From JBBATK01 sp044228285 (GTDB taxonomy: Bacteria > Bacteroidota > Ignavibacteria > Kapaibacteriales > NICIL-2), in the NCBI GenBank assembly GCA_044228285.1, contig JBGAVD010000001.1:248001-312000 (forward strand): DNA of 64,000 nucleotides, written 5' to 3'. The notes beneath the pieces were generated by a model. It had not been told where the DNA came from. It worked only from the letters and a program-made list of their open reading frames with translations, and made no database searches. Of the stretch, positions 60,731 through 64,000 are shown piece by piece. Within the stretch, counting starts at the first letter, position 1. Each line of letters begins with the position of its first letter. Made by a program: the position numbers and the translations under genes.

Positions 60731-62298
60731 TTTGCAACACTGAAGGGCAAGGTTATCGTTTTAGTACCAAGTTGAATTCTGCAGAGGTACAGAGCGGAAG
60801 AAAGATTGCCTACAGGGATTGACACCTGGTGCTCGCCTTCTGCGAAAAGACGATCTTTTTCTGCAAGTACGACTACACGACCATTAAGGTCGACGACGTC
60901 GATGCTCAAACGCTCAGCTGTGAAGAGTTGAAAATCCAGTCGCGCAGTGCTTGCCACAGGGTTTGGGCTAATACCGCGGACATCAATACTGCTTCTTTCT
61001 GGTGTCGACTCGTAGGATACGGAAGTAGTTTGCACAATGTCTTCATCGCCAGCTTTATATGGCAGATAAAACAGATAGCACAAGTACATTTCTTCTGTGG
61101 TTTTGAAGCCCCAACCCATTTGCTTTGGCGGAGAATTTGGGTTAAAGGGATTGTCGGCTGTGTTGTCATAGCTTGCTTCATAATACACCTTCGAACCCTT
61201 AGGGATTTTCTTCAAATTCTGGTATGAGTACTCGCCCTGCCAATTGAAATCCCATGCAGGGATGCTGATCATTGGGATGGTGTCTTTCTTTGTCGTAACA
61301 GCATAGAGCTTCGAGCTTATGCCGAGCTTATGCATGTGCGGAAACACTGCAAGTGCTGAGATATCAGCAGACACGTTGTAGGTGCCTTTGAACGTGCTGA
61401 TTTTATTAGCAGGCATGATGAAACCGTTATATCCATTTGGAAGATGATCTGGAAGGATAGATCCTTCACGAATGAAACGCGTAACGCTTTCGTTCTTGAA
61501 GAACACATTGATCACAGTTTGATCTTCTTCGTCGGTAGGGGAAGGAGCATAATGCATTTGAACAATCAGATCACTGTTCTTATGCATTTTCAAACCAATG
61601 CCATTTGGAAAAAACATCGTTGCGGCACCAGGAGCCCAGCCTGGATATGTTGAAACTGGATTATTAAAACCAGCGCCGCCAAACTCTTCGTATCCTTCAA
61701 GAGCATCATTGGCGTCGAGCTTGCGTGCCTGACCGCTAGTATCGTTCCACATAAGGACATGGTGAACAACCTTGCGATTGTCTGGTCGCACTTCAATGGC
61801 AGCGATGACTTTGTCTTCAATCAGACCAGTGGGAATAACGAAGTTTCTATAGACGTCCTGGTTGTCCCCATGGATCTGCCATTTGATAGGTAGACGCAAA
61901 ACGAGGTCAGGGGTGCCAAGTTGAGAACCTTTTGGAAAGCTTGGGAGTGCCGGCATTTTGCTGACATCGCCTTCTGGACTGCCAGCATCTACCCAATCAC
62001 TTAGCGTCTTCTTCTCGTCGTCGCTCAAGCGACGTTCATTCACAAAGTGACCATAGTTCGCTTGTGCTTTCCAAGGAGGCATATAACCGCTGAGAACTCG
62101 GTCTTTGATCGTTGAAGCACGACGCTTCGTTTCGCTGTAGTTCGTTAGCGCAAATGGAGCGATTTCACCGTCACGGTGACAAGAAATACAGTGCTTAAAC
62201 ATTATGGGCGCAACATGCTCCGAATACGTCGGGCTTTGTGCGAAAGATATACTCGCAACGAGAAGGAGGGTCCAAAAGGACAACACGCAAGTTTTCAT
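60727..62298 (-). CDS. Secreted cytochrome c / copper type II monooxygenase-like protein with T9SS domain
   Basis: The 523 residues start at the ATG at 62298 (MKTCVLSFWTLLLVASISFAQ). A small c-type cytochrome domain follows, with haem motif Cys37-I-S-Cys40-His41. Next come two PHM/DBH-like sandwich domains. All six copper ligands of the peptidylglycine monooxygenase family can be matched: His179-His180 (VVHHVLMW), His249 (MHYAP), His321 and His323 (FPHMHKLG) and Met404 (TEEMYLCY). The protein ends in a T9SS type A sorting domain (SPNPVASTARLDF, LSIDVVDLNGRVV). The substrate and electron source are unknown. It is cotranscribed with the redoxin and divergent from the Crp/Fnr regulator. Confidence 0.85.
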   Translation of the reverse strand: MKTCVLSFWTLLLVASISFAQSPTYSEHVAPIMFKHCISCHRDGEIAPFALTNYSETKRRASTIKDRVLSGYMPPWKAQANYGHFVNERRLSDDEKKTLSDWVDAGSPEGDVSKMPALPSFPKGSQLGTPDLVLRLPIKWQIHGDNQDVYRNFVIPTGLIEDKVIAAIEVRPDNRKVVHHVLMWNDTSGQARKLDANDALEGYEEFGGAGFNNPVSTYPGWAPGAATMFFPNGIGLKMHKNSDLIVQMHYAPSPTDEEDQTVINVFFKNESVTRFIREGSILPDHLPNGYNGFIMPANKISTFKGTYNVSADISALAVFPHMHKLGISSKLYAVTTKKDTIPMISIPAWDFNWQGEYSYQNLKKIPKGSKVYYEASYDNTADNPFNPNSPPKQMGWGFKTTEEMYLCYLFYLPYKAGDEDIVQTTSVSYESTPERSSIDVRGISPNPVASTARLDFQLFTAERLSIDVVDLNGRVVVLAEKDRLFAEGEHQVSIPVGNLSSALYLCRIQLGTKTITLPFSVAK

Positions 62299-62536
62299 GT
62301 CAATACTCAAAGTGAATAGGCTCAAAGATACTTCGGCCAAGCGAGATAGCGACAAAGAGTAAGACATAAGTACCAGTGATTCGGGAGTTTGCGAGAGATT
62401 TGTCTTATTATTTTTCTATACTGTGCAGTAGCATCCGAAAAAGGCCTATTCTGGCACGTCTACGGGACTCTACGCTAGAGCTCTAGTTGCTAGATTGCGC
62501 AATCAGAGCTTTTCACTATATCATTTTTCAGGTCTC

Positions 62537-63145
62537 ATGTTTGATAACCCGGAGTTTCAAGAGATTTTCGAAAAACATGCACGCCTACTACGTGTTAGCG
62601 AGGGAACCGTGCTCATGGAGCCTGGCGATCGGATCACGGTCGTACCGCTTGTAGTGACAGGCTGCATTCGCGTTCTGCGTCAAAATGAGGATGGTGATGA
62701 GACTTTCCTCTATCACATTATGCCGGGAGAAAGCTGTGCGCTTTCACTTAGCTGCTGCTCAACGACACGACGTAGTGCCATCAGAGCAGTGGCAGAGCAG
62801 GATACATCGTTCTATGCTGTTGAATTGCGTTATGTTGAGGAATGGCAGAAGTACTCGGATTGGAGAGAGTTTGTTGCGCAGACCTACCAATCTCGTTTTG
62901 ACCGGCTTTTACAGGTTATTGACGACATCGCATTTCATAACATGGACCAGCGTCTCTGGTCTTATCTACAGGCTCGGTCGCGCGCTCAGGGGAGTTCAAC
63001 CTTACATATCACCCACGATGACATTGCCCAAGAGCTCAACATGCAGCGAGAGGCTGCAACCCGTTTGCTACGTAAGCTCAAGGAGATGGGCTACATTGAA
63101 ACAGGTCGAAATGAGATTCGCCTCTTAAAAAATATTGAAGGGTAA
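62537..63145 (+). CDS. Crp/Fnr-family regulator with cysteine-rich effector region
   Basis: The 202 residues start at the ATG at 62537. The cAMP-binding-type barrel (about 10-110) shows EGTVLMEPGDRITVVPLVVTGCIRVLRQNEDGDETFLYHIMPGESC. Where cAMP would sit, it has Cys67, Cys73 and Cys74 (CALSLSCC). There is no N-terminal Fnr cysteine cluster. The C helix (about 115-140) leads to a winged helix (TLHITHDDIAQELNMQREAATRLLRKLKEMGYIETGRNEIRLLKN). It is followed on the same strand by DUF2892 and rhodanese genes, so a persulfide- or redox-sensing control of sulfur handling is the likely role. The cysteines could be the sensor; this is inference. Confidence 0.87.
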   Translation: MFDNPEFQEIFEKHARLLRVSEGTVLMEPGDRITVVPLVVTGCIRVLRQNEDGDETFLYHIMPGESCALSLSCCSTTRRSAIRAVAEQDTSFYAVELRYVEEWQKYSDWREFVAQTYQSRFDRLLQVIDDIAFHNMDQRLWSYLQARSRAQGSSTLHITHDDIAQELNMQREAATRLLRKLKEMGYIETGRNEIRLLKNIEG

Positions 63146-63212
63146 CATTTGTTCCTGTAGGGAGCAACCATAGCGCATAGTTTTGTGATGAACGAAACAA
63201 CGGAGTACTATT

Positions 63213-63419
63213 ATGATTAAGAACATCTCAACACCCGACCGGATTCTGCGCCTAGTTGTAGCAGCGGTTATTCTTGGACTGTACCTGGCAGGAGCTGTTA
63301 GCGGCACCTTGGGTATGATTCTCCTCTTAGTTGCAGCCATCTTCACCATCACAAGTGTGGTGAACTATTGTCCGATGTACCAAATCCTGGGAATGAATCG
63401 CTGGGTTAAGAAATCCTAA
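63213..63419 (+). CDS. DUF2892 small membrane protein (YgaP C-terminal-like)
   Basis: The 68 residues have two transmembrane segments (ILRLVVAAVILGLYLAGAV and GMILLLVAAIFTITSVVNYC). The start IKNISTPDRILRLVV and end NYCPMYQILGMN are the DUF2892 signature, found in YgaP fused to rhodanese. Here it is a stand-alone gene between the regulator (67 bases) and the rhodanese (199 bases). A role in sulfide or sulfane-sulfur handling at the membrane is inferred from this context. Confidence 0.9.
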   Translation: MIKNISTPDRILRLVVAAVILGLYLAGAVSGTLGMILLLVAAIFTITSVVNYCPMYQILGMNRWVKKS

Positions 63420-63618
63420 GCGATTGAAAAGGTCGAAAGACCAATACTCTAGATTCAATTGTATATAGATCTACGCGTCTACTCGCCAACACTTTTGTTG
63501 TTGACATGATCATCGTGCCCTGTTTCATCGGCGAGAAAGAAGCAGAGAGGAGAAATGAATCGAACAGGATCGAGTACCAAGACACAAACAACAACATATT
63601 CACTAATTAATACGTTCT

Positions 63619-63894
63619 ATGCAATCATCATCAAAAGAACATCTGATCATCGACGTTCGCACTCCTGAAGAGTTCCAGGACGGCCATGCAGAAGGAGCTA
63701 TCAACATCCCATTCTCATTGCTTCCTTTGAAAATCGATGAGTTGAAGAATAGCTCAGTAGACATAACACTATGCTGCGCTTCAGGTGCACGTAGCCGCGC
63801 TGCGGCTCGCCTGCTCCACAGCAATGGTATTGAGTGTCACGATGCAGGACCATGGCACACCATTTCAGCACAAGGTCAGGGTGCGTTGTCATGA
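63619..63894 (+). CDS. Single-domain rhodanese-like sulfurtransferase
   Basis: The 91 residues are a compact rhodanese: LIIDVRTPEEFQDGHAEGAINIPF (first conserved block), ITLCCASGARSRAAARLLHSNGI with active-site loop CASGAR (Cys53), and GPWHTI. It moves sulfane sulfur between thiols. No Shine-Dalgarno is obvious before the ATG and an in-frame stop lies 12-15 bases upstream, so this start is the only one possible. The next rhodanese gene overlaps its stop (ATGA). Confidence 0.92.
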   Translation: MQSSSKEHLIIDVRTPEEFQDGHAEGAINIPFSLLPLKIDELKNSSVDITLCCASGARSRAAARLLHSNGIECHDAGPWHTISAQGQGALS

Positions 63895-64000
63895 TACAAT
63901 TTCTCAAATCGCTTTTTCGATCTGCACCAGAGCCAGACTACGCTACACTCGTTCGTGAAGGAGCCATGATCGTTGATGTGCGTACTGCGCGTGAGTATTC
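63891..64000 (+). CDS. Second rhodanese-like protein, N-terminal part (cut by window edge)
   Basis: The frame opens at ATG 63891, overlapping the previous stop by 4 bases, and runs past the window end. The 36 visible residues read MIQFLKSLFRSAPEPDYATL and then REGAMIVDVRTAREY, the N-terminal rhodanese block (IVDVRTxxEY). Its active-site loop lies beyond the window. Two tandem rhodaneses thus follow the DUF2892 gene. Confidence 0.85.
   Translation, partial: MIQFLKSLFRSAPEPDYATLVREGAMIVDVRTAREY

Noticed and set aside
63555..63668. Short frame starting at ATG 63555 behind GAGAGGAG
   Set aside because: The spacing to the ATG is only about two bases, and the frame runs into the rhodanese gene out of frame; product is unlike any protein.
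1..64000. tRNA, rRNA, tmRNA, transposon, integrase or prophage genes
   Set aside because: I looked in all gaps and saw no cloverleaf with a TTCRA arm, no long inverted repeat ends and no recombinase motif.

Overview
The window looks like ordinary chromosome from a free-living, Gram-negative bacterium of the Bacteroidota/Chlorobiota side of the FCB group, possibly a Kapabacteria- or Ignavibacteria-like lineage. Three proteins end in a type IX secretion (T9SS, Por-type) sorting domain. There are outer-membrane barrels, a PD40-OmpA protein, a choice-of-anchor (ASH/SPD-2-type) von Willebrand A protein, and Kdo and polysaccharide genes. By eye the base composition is near 50% GC and even. Several genes have clear Shine-Dalgarno sequences and one promoter is close to the sigma-70 consensus, which is less typical of classical Bacteroidia. 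The taxonomic call is inference. I see no tRNA, rRNA, CRISPR array, transposase, integrase or prophage gene.

Layout. 1-345: 3' end of a sugar-phosphate transferase, closed by a bidirectional terminator. 520-1623: T9SS-exported twin-PDZ protein, followed by an 820-base gene-free stretch. 2445-5676: purC-rodA-pdxA, same strand. 5712-8224: nadB-nadA on the minus strand. 8645-14771: hydroxyacyl-CoA dehydrogenase, M3 peptidase, a minus-strand envelope protein, acyl-CoA dehydrogenase and purM. 14834-22103: UMF1 transporter, vWA/ASH/barrel protein, lytic transglycosylase, NhaD-type antiporter and a hibernation factor. 22493-27172: histidine-rich LolA-like protein, DinB-like protein and a large Asp-box propeller protein. 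27335-31582 (minus): rlmD, MsbA-like ABC exporter and a glycosyltransferase. 31785-36767: barrel plus PD40-OmpA pair, an unknown 563-residue Rossmann protein and purN. 37025-41743: a 1572-residue T9SS surface protein with a near-consensus promoter, strong codon bias and a strong terminator. 41833-49056: HIT, kdsD, RodZ-like protein (minus), a 3-TM protein, an AtuA-family protein, a DUF2279-like protein and a glycosyltransferase. 49206-52793: Rel/Spo and a two-gene unit ending in a tail-anchored coiled coil. 52795-60115: peptide-binding lipoprotein, membrane Fe-S oxidoreductase, DegT aminotransferase, NA37-type nucleoid protein and a DinB-like protein. 60131-62298 (minus): a secreted cytochrome c/copper monooxygenase-like protein overlapping a thiol-redox protein. 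62537-64000: Crp/Fnr regulator, DUF2892 protein and two rhodaneses, the last cut by the window edge.

How it works together. The core is housekeeping: purine (purC, purM, purN), NAD (nadA, nadB) and B6 (pdxA) synthesis, acyl-CoA oxidation, stringent response and ribosome hibernation. Most of the rest builds or decorates the envelope: rod-shape machinery, Kdo synthesis, lipid A export, glycosyltransferases, OmpA anchoring and T9SS cargo. The least explained parts are the vWA/ASH/barrel fusion, the dominant surface protein, the secreted haem-copper protein with its redoxin, the cysteine-rich Crp/Fnr regulator with rhodaneses, the 563-residue Rossmann protein, and a set of short intergenic hairpins with GAA, TTC or TAC loops.
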